Shown: positions 1 through 6,737 of the stretch, piece after piece
Position numbering within the stretch: the stretch's first letter is position 1
Layout: each line of letters opens with the position of its first letter
Assembly: GCA_003543635.1 (NCBI GenBank)
Contig: DNAE01000140.1
Coordinates: 1 to 8,665, forward strand
Reading direction: 5' to 3'
DNA length: 8,665 nucleotides
Origin: Clostridiales bacterium
GTDB taxonomy: Bacteria; Bacillota; Clostridia; Saccharofermentanales; Saccharofermentanaceae
The notes under the pieces: model-generated
The model's database searches: none
Told to the model about the DNA's origin: nothing
Seen by the model: only the letters and a program-made list of their open reading frames with translations
Program-made: the position numbers and the translations under genes

Positions 1-128
1 GTCGTCTTGCCGCAGCCGTTGGGTCCGATGAGGCAGGTGATCTTCCCCTCGGAAAACTCCGCGGAAATGCCGTCCAGCACCTTCCTGTTCCCGAAGGAGA
101 CCGTGAGATCCTTTACTTCCAGGTTCAT
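1..128 (-). CDS. btuD: Cobalamin ABC transporter ATP-binding protein, N-terminal part (cut by window edge)
   Basis: Only the first 42 codons are inside the window. They read MNLEVKDLTVSFGNRKVLDG and continue to a Walker A P-loop, GPNGCGKTT, at residues 34-42, which is the usual N-terminal layout of FecE/BtuD-type importer ATPases. The protein would sit on the cytoplasmic face and hydrolyse ATP to drive the permease encoded just upstream. The start ATG at 126-128 overlaps the permease stop codon (ATGA junction), which implies translational coupling. The rest of the gene (Q-loop, ABC signature, Walker B) lies beyond the left edge. Cobalamin specificity is inferred from the riboswitch at the head of the operon, because the ATPase itself does not reveal the substrate. 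Confidence 0.9.
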   Translation of the reverse strand, partial: MNLEVKDLTVSFGNRKVLDGISAEFSEGKITCLIGPNGCGKT

Positions 129-1207
129 ATCCGGACTCCTTTCTTTCCTGCCACGATCCTGCTCTTGATGAGCAGCCACAGGAAATAAGGGGCTCCGATA
201 AGGCTCGTTATGGCACCTATGGCCATCTCTCCGGGAGCCACGACGGTCTTGGCGATCGTATCGCAGATAACCATGAACAAGGCTCCCACAAAGAAGCACA
301 TTATGAGTTTCTGACGCATCTTCCTCACCTTGAAGAAGGAGACGATATGGGGGATTATGAGTCCCACGAATCCGATGATCCCCGAGTTGGCCACACAGAA
401 GGCCAGGAGCACCGATGCGATGCACAAGGTGAGACCCAGGGTGCTGCTCTGCTTAACACCCAGTGAGAGGGCGGCTTCGCGCCCCAGCTTCAGAACGTCT
501 ATCCTGGGAGCGATCATGATGAGGAGGGGGACGCCGACGGCGACCACCACCGCCAGCACCTTTGTTTTCGTGACGGTTGCCGATGAGAAGGTTCCCAGCA
601 TCCAGAGGTAGACTCTCTCCATGCTGTCCATATGCAGGGTCATCATTACTGTTATAAGGGCGCTCATGATGGAGGATATGGCGATACCCGCCAAAAGAGT
701 GGATGTGGTATCGTATTCACCGCTTCCCTGGGCAATGAAGAAGACCGCCGCCCAGGTGACCAGGGCACCCGCAATGGCGCCCACGTAGCTTCCCGTGAAG
801 CCCTCGCCTATTATCATTCCGTTAAGACCGAAGACGATGGCAATGGCCGCTCCGAAGGCGCTTCCCGAGGAGATACCCAATACAGAAGGGTCGGCCATGG
901 GATTCTTGAACACACCCTGCATGACGCATCCCACGGAGGCCAGAGCTCCCCCCACCAGTGCAGCAGTCGCCACCCTGGGGAATCTCACCCTGCCGATGAT
1001 CAACATCTCCGTATCGGTCAATTCATCTCTCATACCGAGGATGTACTTAACGACACCCGCCGGTGCGACAGATGAACTTCCGAGACAGCTTGAGACCGCC
1101 ACCGCGGCAAATACCGCGGCGACGGCAATCAAAAGCTTTACTATAAAGAGATCTCTCTTATGCTGCAGCCTGGACATCAGAGCTTGCGGCAAACTGATCC
1201 ACCGCAT
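125..1207 (-). CDS. btuC: Cobalamin ABC transporter permease, FecCD/BtuC family
   Basis: This is a very hydrophobic protein of 360 residues (350 if it starts at Met11), the normal size for the FecCD family, whose members form ten-helix homodimeric channels. Family landmarks are visible. RVRFPRVATAALVGGALA (73-90) is followed by GCVMQGVFKNPMADPSVLG (93-111). The cytoplasmic coupling segment LGREAALSLGV lies at 241-251, GFVGLIIPHI at 279-288, and the closing GAITSLIGAPYFLWLL at 331-346. The Arg that often follows the PHI motif is Ser here. The start is uncertain. ATG at 1207 has only AAGGG abutting it. ATG at 1177 (MSRLQHKRD) gives a more typical N-terminus and a 20-base overlap with btuF, also without a clear ribosome binding site. 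Its 3' end overlaps btuD by four bases. It is predicted to carry B12 across the membrane from the BtuF lipoprotein. Confidence 0.9.
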   Translation of the reverse strand: MRWISLPQALMSRLQHKRDLFIVKLLIAVAAVFAAVAVSSCLGSSSVAPAGVVKYILGMRDELTDTEMLIIGRVRFPRVATAALVGGALASVGCVMQGVFKNPMADPSVLGISSGSAFGAAIAIVFGLNGMIIGEGFTGSYVGAIAGALVTWAAVFFIAQGSGEYDTTSTLLAGIAISSIMSALITVMMTLHMDSMERVYLWMLGTFSSATVTKTKVLAVVVAVGVPLLIMIAPRIDVLKLGREAALSLGVKQSSTLGLTLCIASVLLAFCVANSGIIGFVGLIIPHIVSFFKVRKMRQKLIMCFFVGALFMVICDTIAKTVVAPGEMAIGAITSLIGAPYFLWLLIKSRIVAGKKGVRI

Positions 1208-2186
1208 CCCTTATGATCTGAACTGCTTCGATATTCCTGGGTGTCTGTCTCTCGAAGATATTGTTGTCCACGGAGATGACCCTTCCCTCCTGAACGGCCG
1301 TAAGTGACGTGTAGGGCTCGGATGTCATGAAGAGATCATAACCCCAGGCAGGTACGAGGATGATATCGGGATCCTTCTCCAGGAGCTGCTCCACGGAATA
1401 GCTCCATCCGGAGATGTCGCCTGCGGCATTGACGGCACCGCCGGCCTCGATGATATCATTGATGAACGTATCGCCGCCTGCCGTGAAATCGCCGTACTCG
1501 CCGAATCCCATGCAGTAGTAAACGGTCAGATCGGAAGTTTCTCCGCCCTCAAGGGCAGCAAGTTCATCTGTAAGCTCAGCCGTAAGAGCAACACCTTCAT
1601 CGTGGGCTCCGATGAGATCGGCAACATTTCCCACAACATCGATCATACCGTCCAGATTGTCCTCGTCGATGATGATGGCAACGGGGATATCAAGAGCCGT
1701 AAGGGCGTTATAGGCCTCTTCACTGAAGATGGAGGAAGCGATAACGAGATCGGGCTCAAGGGAAGCGATGAGCTCCGTATCGGGAAGGTCGATGGGGCCC
1801 ACAGACTGAATGTCCATTGCCTCTGCGGGATAATCATCGTAGTCGGATCTTCCCACCAGCTTGTCCTGGGCGCCCAGGGCGAAGACGATCTCCGTGAGAG
1901 CAGGGGATACGCTGACGATCTTTTGAGGCTCGGACTCGATCACCACCTGATTGCCGTAGGGATCCGTGTAGCTAAGGGGATAGATGTCAGATCCTTCATC
2001 GACAACGTCTGAAGCTGAGGCTTCTGTTTCTGAAGCGACAGATTCCACTGCTGAGGAGCCCTCCGTAACGGACTCCTCGCTCTCCTTAGCGGCATCTCCG
2101 GAGCAGGCCGTCATTGCGCCCGCAAGAATGGAGACCGCCATAAGGGAGGCCATTATCTTTCTTTTCATATGTTGTTCTTTCCGCAT
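1158..2186 (-). CDS. btuF: Cobalamin-binding lipoprotein, class III solute-binding protein
   Basis: The 342-residue protein begins with a basic stretch and hydrophobic helix ending in AGAMTAC, a lipobox with the lipidated Cys at 28. A Ser/Glu/Ala-rich linker (about 29-66) follows and should tether the binding domain to the outside of the membrane. The mature domain shows BtuF/FecB-type motifs: KIVSVSPALTEIVFALGA at 89-106, VGRSDYDDYP at 111-120 (similar to the BtuF region preceding DYP), LEPDLVIAS at 143-151, and a C-terminal NIEAVQIIRDAV helix. I chose the ATG at 2186 because GGAGGG lies 8 bases upstream. ATG at 2168 (MKRKIMASL) is a real alternative with a weaker GGAAAG site, and both keep the same signal peptide. 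The gene sits directly behind a cobalamin riboswitch, so its expression should fall when B12 is plentiful. It overlaps btuC. Confidence 0.9.
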   Translation of the reverse strand: MRKEQHMKRKIMASLMAVSILAGAMTACSGDAAKESEESVTEGSSAVESVASETEASASDVVDEGSDIYPLSYTDPYGNQVVIESEPQKIVSVSPALTEIVFALGAQDKLVGRSDYDDYPAEAMDIQSVGPIDLPDTELIASLEPDLVIASSIFSEEAYNALTALDIPVAIIIDEDNLDGMIDVVGNVADLIGAHDEGVALTAELTDELAALEGGETSDLTVYYCMGFGEYGDFTAGGDTFINDIIEAGGAVNAAGDISGWSYSVEQLLEKDPDIILVPAWGYDLFMTSEPYTSLTAVQEGRVISVDNNIFERQTPRNIEAVQIIRDAVDQFAASSDVQAAA

Positions 2187-2189
2187 CAC

Positions 2190-2206
2190 GGTCGCCCTCC
2201 GCAACC
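2190..2206 (-). promoter_or_regulatory. Hairpin holding the btuF Shine-Dalgarno sequence in its loop (probable riboswitch expression platform)
   Basis: Read on the minus strand, GGTTGC and GCGACC form a six-pair stem (one U-G wobble) around a GGAGG loop. That loop is the btuF ribosome binding site, 8 bases before the ATG at 2186. The hairpin starts about 18 bases after the riboswitch aptamer and has no U-run behind it, so translational control is more likely than termination. In known cobalamin riboswitches a downstream hairpin loop kisses aptamer loop L5. Here L5 is pyrimidine-rich (CCCCCGC within 2315-2323) and could pair with GCGG/GGG of this hairpin. The stem is seen in the sequence; the kissing contact is inference. 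Confidence 0.55.
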
Positions 2207-2224
2207 ATATGCAAATGTAAGACT

Positions 2225-2377
2225 CATCGGCAGGTCTCCTGACTTGCGGTGTAAGCTGATCTTCCCTTCTCAGGCAAAGAGCCCAATGGATATGAAGACG
2301 CAAACCGCTGACAGTAGCGGGGGCTGTCCCGGATTCGCACCGGGTTCCCTATTATCCCTTTTTACGGGGCACCGACG
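2225..2377 (-). promoter_or_regulatory. Cobalamin (B12) riboswitch aptamer
   Basis: On the minus strand the leader carries the conserved blocks of the cobalamin riboswitch in order. GGTGCC follows the 5' P1 strand, then AAAAGGGA. A P4-like hairpin CCCGG-TGCGAAT-CCGGG comes next, then the ACAGCCCCCGCTACTGT hairpin (2311-2327; canonical ACAG/CTGT stem with C-rich loop). The purine block GAAGGGAAGAT follows, and the B12-box end CAAGTCAGGAGACCTGCC lies at about 2230-2247. P1 can form between CGTCGG (2372-2377) and CCGATG (2225-2230). This RNA element binds a cobalamin directly and represses downstream genes. It precedes btuF and therefore identifies the transport substrate. Confidence 0.95.
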
Positions 2378-2385
2378 GCAGACAT

Positions 2386-2414
2386 ATTATATTTAAAATG
2401 GTATCTCAAATCAA
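2386..2414 (-). promoter_or_regulatory. Sigma-A type promoter of the btuFCD operon
   Basis: The minus strand has a -35 TTGATT (2409-2414), a 17-base spacer and a perfect -10 TATAAT (2386-2391). The expected transcription start near 2379 falls immediately before the 5' strand of riboswitch P1 at 2377, so the aptamer would open the transcript. The -35 lies just beyond the stop codon of the c-di-GMP gene at 2417-2419, leaving almost no intergenic space. I see no terminator between that gene and this promoter, so readthrough into the riboswitch is possible. Confidence 0.8.
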
Positions 2415-2416
2415 TT

Positions 2417-5143
2417 TCAACTTACCTGATCCGGGAAAAACCTGGTGGCGTACATGAAGATCTCCTCCCTAACCTCGGGGGCGATCTCGGAGACGATATT
2501 CTCGCAGGGTCTTGCGGTATAGTACCCCTGAACAAAGTCGGTCCCCAGCTCGATGCAGGTACGCAGTTCCGCGGAGGTCTCAACACCCTCCGAGAGCACA
2601 AGGATATCGTTCTCGTGGGCAAACTTTACTATGCTCTTAACAAAGTGCTGTTTCTGGGGGTTGTCCTGTATGCCCGACAGGAGCATCCTGTCGATCTTAA
2701 CGTAGTCAGGCATATAGCGCAGAAGGTTTATTATGTTGGAATATCCCGTGCCGTAGTCGTCAACGGCGCTCTGGACTCCCAACTGCCTGTAGGAAGACTT
2801 CATCTCCAAAACTCCCGTGTCGTCTATCTCCGCCTGCTCCGTAAGCTCTATGACCACCGTGTCGGCATAGAAGGTGAGCTTCTCCCTTATGGCCAGATCA
2901 TCCTCAGCCTTGAGCTTGACCCCCGGGATACTGTTGATGAAGACCTTCTTCCCCTTGAATATTTCGGGGTGTTCTTCCATTTCCCTGAGGACATTGAAGA
3001 AAGTAGCCCTCTCCACATCCACGGTCCTGCCCAGATGCTCCGCGTATTCCAGAACGGTGACGGGAGGGATATAGGGTTCGATATCGGGTCTCATCAAAGC
3101 CTCGTAGGCGAAGATATTTCCGTTCTTGGCGTCGACTATCGGCTGGAAGTGATACTTGAACCTGTTCTCGTCCAGGAGATCCTTGACGCTCTGGGCGGTC
3201 CTCAGCTCCTCCCCGGTCATGTTCGAGGAGAACTTCATCTTCTGTTCGTTCTTCTTATTTCCGTTCTTTCTTCCCACGGCCTCGTTGACCAACTGTTCCA
3301 GCTGACCTCTGCCGTAGACCCTGGCCACCTTGCCGCCGATGGATATCTTTATGGTGTAGTTATGGGTACTGTTAAACTCATCTATGAGGACGCCCATCTT
3401 CTTACGGAGCTCGTAGATCTCCTTGCTCCCGTTATCCTCCGATATCTGTGCCACAACGAACTCGTCGTTCCCCAGCCTGCAGCAAAGCGCACCCTCGGAA
3501 GCGGATCTCATTATTATGTCCGCCAGGACGGTGATGGCCGCATCCCCCTCGTTCCTTCCGTACCTGGTGTTGATACTGCCAAGCCCGGCGATATCGATGG
3601 CCGTTATACAGATATAGGCATGTTTTGAAAGGGCGTGCTCGATCATGGGAGCACTGTGCCTGATGAAGCCCTCGAAGTTATAAAGCCCGGTCAGCCTGTC
3701 GACTATCTGCTCCTTCTCCATCCACTCGTCCTTCTGCCGCATTTCCCTCTGACGTCTGGAGCATTCCAGTCCCAGCATGACGTTACGGAGCCATAGGATA
3801 TAGTTGGAATCGATGGAGCGGATCTCATCCCCGTAGGAGATCACCGCGTATCCGAAGCCGTTGTCGTCAAAATGGAGGGGGGTGAAGAAATAGGCAGCGG
3901 GGTGGTCCCTCTTCTCGTTCAAGGCGGGGAGCATCTGCTCCGCCGGGAAAACGTCGTCGTAGGAGATCTTATCGGCGCCCTTACCCTCGGGGCCGCAGGA
4001 GAGGACATTCAGGATATTTTCCGTGTAGCCGTGCTTGACAAACCTCTCCTCACTGCTGTCGGAGCTTCCCGAGTTAAGACAGATATTAAAACTGTCGAAC
4101 CTTCTTATCTGGAAGGTATATGTCTGTATCATATCCATGACGCCCCGGAAGTCCGGTCTGGACAGCATATCCTCCAGGAGTCTGTTATAGCTGGAATAAA
4201 GGGATCTTGTGGAAGTCTCGGACTCCCAGGTCTGCCGCAGATGCACCCTGGGTACCATGCTCTCGCAGTGGCATCCGCAACTGCCTCCCCTGAAGAACGT
4301 GTATTCCGGAGCAAAGTCGGCGGTATCATTCCCCTCTATCATGGCGATCAGTGTATTTGCCACATGGTACCCGTACTCGAAGGCGGGGACCGGGATCGAA
4401 GTTATGGGGCAGGGACTGTCCCGGCCCTCCCCGGTGGAATCGTATCCCGTGACGGCGATATCTTCGGGGATCTTATATCCCCTGCGGACCAGCTCCGAAC
4501 ATACGCCCTCCGCCATGTAGTCGTTGGCACAGGCAATGGCCCGGGGCATCTTTCCCCCGGAACTTATGAGCCTGTCTACGTAGTTGCTGCCCCCCGAATA
4601 CCAGAAATCACCGTAGAATATACGGTCCTCAGAAACCTCAAGGCCGTGGTCCTCCATGCAGTCGAGGTAGGCCTTAAGCCTCTCCGCGGAATGGAAATGC
4701 CACTCCTTACCCGTTACAAAGGCGATATCCTCGTAACCGTGATCCTCTATCAGGTGACTCACGATCTTATATATGGGATCGTAGTGTTTCAGGAGGATAT
4801 ACTTGAACCTGTCGCTCTTCTTATCGATAAAGAGGACCTGCCCCTTGTATTCCCTTTCCAGACGCTTCTCGATAGCGGGGATCATTCCCGGGGTACTTAT
4901 CGTATCCGCCAGGACCGCCACCCCGTCGAAAAGTGAATAATTGATGAGATTGAAGATATTGGATTCGCCGACTTCCCGAAGTTCACTGTCCTGGAATTTC
5001 TGGTACATGGCAAAGACACAAACATCCGTACCCGACTCAAAACTACCCTTCTCGAACCCTTCTATAAACCGGCTCTGGTATTCCTCGTCAGGTTGTCCGC
5101 ACAAAAGTGCTATGCGTTTAGGTACTTCCTTATAATCTGCCAT
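2417..5143 (-). CDS. LacI-type sensor - degenerate GGDEF - EAL protein; probable ligand-controlled c-di-GMP phosphodiesterase
   Basis: This 908-residue protein lacks a signal peptide and membrane helices and should be cytoplasmic. Residues about 9-285 resemble the periplasmic-binding-like sensor of LacI-family regulators (RIALLCGQP at 10-18, FDGVAVLAD at 72-80, AIACANDYMAEGV at 202-214, IPEDIAVTGYD at 225-235) but with no helix-turn-helix. A Cys cluster, SCGCHC (288-293), ends this domain, followed by a linker with a GAF-like or uncharacterised character to about 460. The GGDEF domain (about 475-630) has GNDEF at 558-562 and no RxxD inhibitory site. It keeps Asp517, Asn525 and Asp534 but lost the FK pair. 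The EAL domain (about 650-895) keeps EAL (681-683), Asn737, ELTE (766-769), DDYGTG (795-800), Lys816, EGVE (852-855) and Gln872, so c-di-GMP hydrolysis is likely. ATG at 5143 was chosen for GGGGAG 8 bases upstream; an in-frame ATG 39 bases earlier lacks this. Confidence 0.9.
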   Translation of the reverse strand: MADYKEVPKRIALLCGQPDEEYQSRFIEGFEKGSFESGTDVCVFAMYQKFQDSELREVGESNIFNLINYSLFDGVAVLADTISTPGMIPAIEKRLEREYKGQVLFIDKKSDRFKYILLKHYDPIYKIVSHLIEDHGYEDIAFVTGKEWHFHSAERLKAYLDCMEDHGLEVSEDRIFYGDFWYSGGSNYVDRLISSGGKMPRAIACANDYMAEGVCSELVRRGYKIPEDIAVTGYDSTGEGRDSPCPITSIPVPAFEYGYHVANTLIAMIEGNDTADFAPEYTFFRGGSCGCHCESMVPRVHLRQTWESETSTRSLYSSYNRLLEDMLSRPDFRGVMDMIQTYTFQIRRFDSFNICLNSGSSDSSEERFVKHGYTENILNVLSCGPEGKGADKISYDDVFPAEQMLPALNEKRDHPAAYFFTPLHFDDNGFGYAVISYGDEIRSIDSNYILWLRNVMLGLECSRRQREMRQKDEWMEKEQIVDRLTGLYNFEGFIRHSAPMIEHALSKHAYICITAIDIAGLGSINTRYGRNEGDAAITVLADIIMRSASEGALCCRLGNDEFVVAQISEDNGSKEIYELRKKMGVLIDEFNSTHNYTIKISIGGKVARVYGRGQLEQLVNEAVGRKNGNKKNEQKMKFSSNMTGEELRTAQSVKDLLDENRFKYHFQPIVDAKNGNIFAYEALMRPDIEPYIPPVTVLEYAEHLGRTVDVERATFFNVLREMEEHPEIFKGKKVFINSIPGVKLKAEDDLAIREKLTFYADTVVIELTEQAEIDDTGVLEMKSSYRQLGVQSAVDDYGTGYSNIINLLRYMPDYVKIDRMLLSGIQDNPQKQHFVKSIVKFAHENDILVLSEGVETSAELRTCIELGTDFVQGYYTARPCENIVSEIAPEVREEIFMYATRFFPDQVS

Positions 5144-5167
5144 AAGCGCATCTCCCCGGATACAGAG

Positions 5168-5176
5168 ATTATAGCA
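5168..5176 (-). promoter_or_regulatory. Extended -10 promoter for the c-di-GMP gene
   Basis: The minus strand reads TGCTATAAT, a perfect -10 hexamer (5168-5173) with the TGn extension (5174-5176). No good -35 lies 16-18 bases upstream, which fits an extended -10 promoter. A start near 5161 would give a leader of about 18 bases that includes the GGGGAG ribosome binding site (5152-5157). The 55-base gap between genes shows no terminator, so cotranscription with the upstream membrane-protein gene is also possible. Confidence 0.55.
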
Positions 5177-5198
5177 TGGCACTTTGCAAAAAGCGATA

Positions 5199-6737
5199 TC
5201 AAACGCACTCGACTATGACCCATCTCACGGCGATCCTGTCGGTGAGATCAGAGGTCATCTCGTTATCGTACACGATGGTATATCTGTCGGAGGCTTCCTT
5301 TATGTCCTCGATGAGCTCCGAATAGCCGGTGCCGGTCTCGATAAGGAAGGCATCGTTGTCGTATTCCTCCCTGAAATCGTCCATCATTTCCACGGAGGTA
5401 ACATACATCTTTCCCCTGATGTGGTCCTCGGGGGAGAACTCGATCATATAGGGATCGATCCTGTTGTCCAAGTGGACCGGTATGTCGTAGAACAGGAGCC
5501 AGGACCCCGTGTTAAAGGAATTGAATAACCTGGAGTATCCCTTTTCCTTAAGGACCTCTATTACCCTGTGGTCGTATCCCGCAAGCCTCTCGATATCGGC
5601 CATGCTGTTGGTGGGGAAATACGATACGATATTGAAGGCACCGTATCCCACCGTGGCCACCAGGCAGAATATCGCAAGTATCCTGTAGAAGGAATCGGAA
5701 AGCTCCACCTTAACGTCCTTCTTGCCGCTCACGTTCTCAAAGGCCCACTTGATGAGGGAACCGATCTCCTCGGGACCGAACAGCAGGTATGCCACGGAGA
5801 AATAGAGGATGAACCTCTTATAGACGCAGGTCATGATGAGGAACATGCAAAGGAGGGCCACCTTGGTGACGGAAGCCTTCTCGAACTTCCTCAAGCGGTC
5901 GTTCGTCATGATGCCCACGAAGATAAGCAGGATCATGAACATCTCGAAGATCGAGAAGGTCTTGGGCTGCCACTCGTCAACGAGGGCCCAGATATCCGTT
6001 GCGGCGGACTGCTTGAAGCCGAAGGTCCAGATCCTGATCCCTATGGGGTTAAGGAGGGATACCAGGAATCCCGCGGGAATGAAAGCCAGAAGGACGAAGC
6101 ACTTCTTAACTGCCCTGTAGAGCAGCTCTATCAACGATAAAACGATATAGACGGCAAAGAATACCGGCAGGATACCTCCGTGAAGCCACGCCATGATGAA
6201 GGAGGATATTACGAACAGCAGACCCAGTTCGAGGGTCTTCCGCTCCTCCAGGAATGCGAGTATCAAAAGAGTAATGAAGAGCGTGGATACGATGGAGGGC
6301 CTGACATTATAGTCGGGGAATCCGCCGAGGAAGGGGACCGCCACCGCAACGAGGGCCGTTACCAGGGGATGTGCCCTGTCCCTGTTATATCTCAATGCCA
6401 GGAAGACCACGGCATAGATGAACAGGCAACCGATGAGCACCGTTCCCGCGATGCCCAGGAAGCGGTAAGCCAGCCCCATGAGGAAGTACCATCCCTCCTC
6501 ATGGGAAGTCCAGATTAGATCCGGATGCCAGCTGTATATCTCCTCTGTTATGAGCCTGTGAAGCCTCATGTCGTCCAGTCCCACCTTTATCTGGATGGCG
6601 GTATCACCCACCATTCCGGCCATACTGGATATTCCGACGAAGGGGCTGTAGATCAAGAGCCCCAAAAGATATAAGAACCATACGTACGGCTCCTGTTTGG
6701 ACTTCTTCTTGATCTTCAGGTTCTCCACGGTCTTCAT
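5199..6737 (-). CDS. Polytopic membrane protein, GT-C glycosyltransferase-like, unknown substrate
   Basis: The 512-residue protein has about ten to eleven hydrophobic segments between residues 18 and 375, then a soluble C-terminal domain (about 380-512). The first extracytoplasmic loop has an acidic residue in GDTAIQIK (44-51), then WTSHEEGWYFLM (76-87). Later motifs are NVRPSIVS (144-151), AWLHGGI (183-189), LLNPIG (228-233), EWQPKTF (255-261), and YKRFILYFSVAY (306-317). The tail has NSFNTGSWLLF and VHLDNRIDPY (406-430). From family knowledge, this order (loop acid, NPxG, EWxP, R-F, N-x-G-L, D-x-R-D-Y) recalls uncharacterised GT-C-like membrane proteins that would use lipid-linked sugars, but I cannot name a substrate. 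The ATG at 6737 overlaps the previous stop as TAATG, indicating coupling. A GTG at 6758 is a less likely start. Transport or another membrane role is not excluded. Confidence 0.8.
   Translation of the reverse strand: MKTVENLKIKKKSKQEPYVWFLYLLGLLIYSPFVGISSMAGMVGDTAIQIKVGLDDMRLHRLITEEIYSWHPDLIWTSHEEGWYFLMGLAYRFLGIAGTVLIGCLFIYAVVFLALRYNRDRAHPLVTALVAVAVPFLGGFPDYNVRPSIVSTLFITLLILAFLEERKTLELGLLFVISSFIMAWLHGGILPVFFAVYIVLSLIELLYRAVKKCFVLLAFIPAGFLVSLLNPIGIRIWTFGFKQSAATDIWALVDEWQPKTFSIFEMFMILLIFVGIMTNDRLRKFEKASVTKVALLCMFLIMTCVYKRFILYFSVAYLLFGPEEIGSLIKWAFENVSGKKDVKVELSDSFYRILAIFCLVATVGYGAFNIVSYFPTNSMADIERLAGYDHRVIEVLKEKGYSRLFNSFNTGSWLLFYDIPVHLDNRIDPYMIEFSPEDHIRGKMYVTSVEMMDDFREEYDNDAFLIETGTGYSELIEDIKEASDRYTIVYDNEMTSDLTDRIAVRWVIVECV

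Noticed and set aside
125..2186. Iron-siderophore or heme importer assignment
   Set aside because: The protein family alone would allow it, but the cobalamin riboswitch in the leader makes B12 the better call.
2615..3628. Open frame of 337 codons on the plus strand inside the c-di-GMP gene
   Set aside because: It is antisense to a protein with clear GGDEF and EAL motifs, has no recognisable domain or ribosome binding site, and is explained by codon bias of the real gene.
3872..4936. Open frame of 354 codons on the plus strand opposite the sensor and linker region
   Set aside because: Same reasoning: a shadow of the minus-strand coding sequence with no family motif and no promoter.
5144..5198. 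Terminator between the GT-C-like gene and the c-di-GMP gene
   Set aside because: The gap has a short T-run but no stable stem before it.
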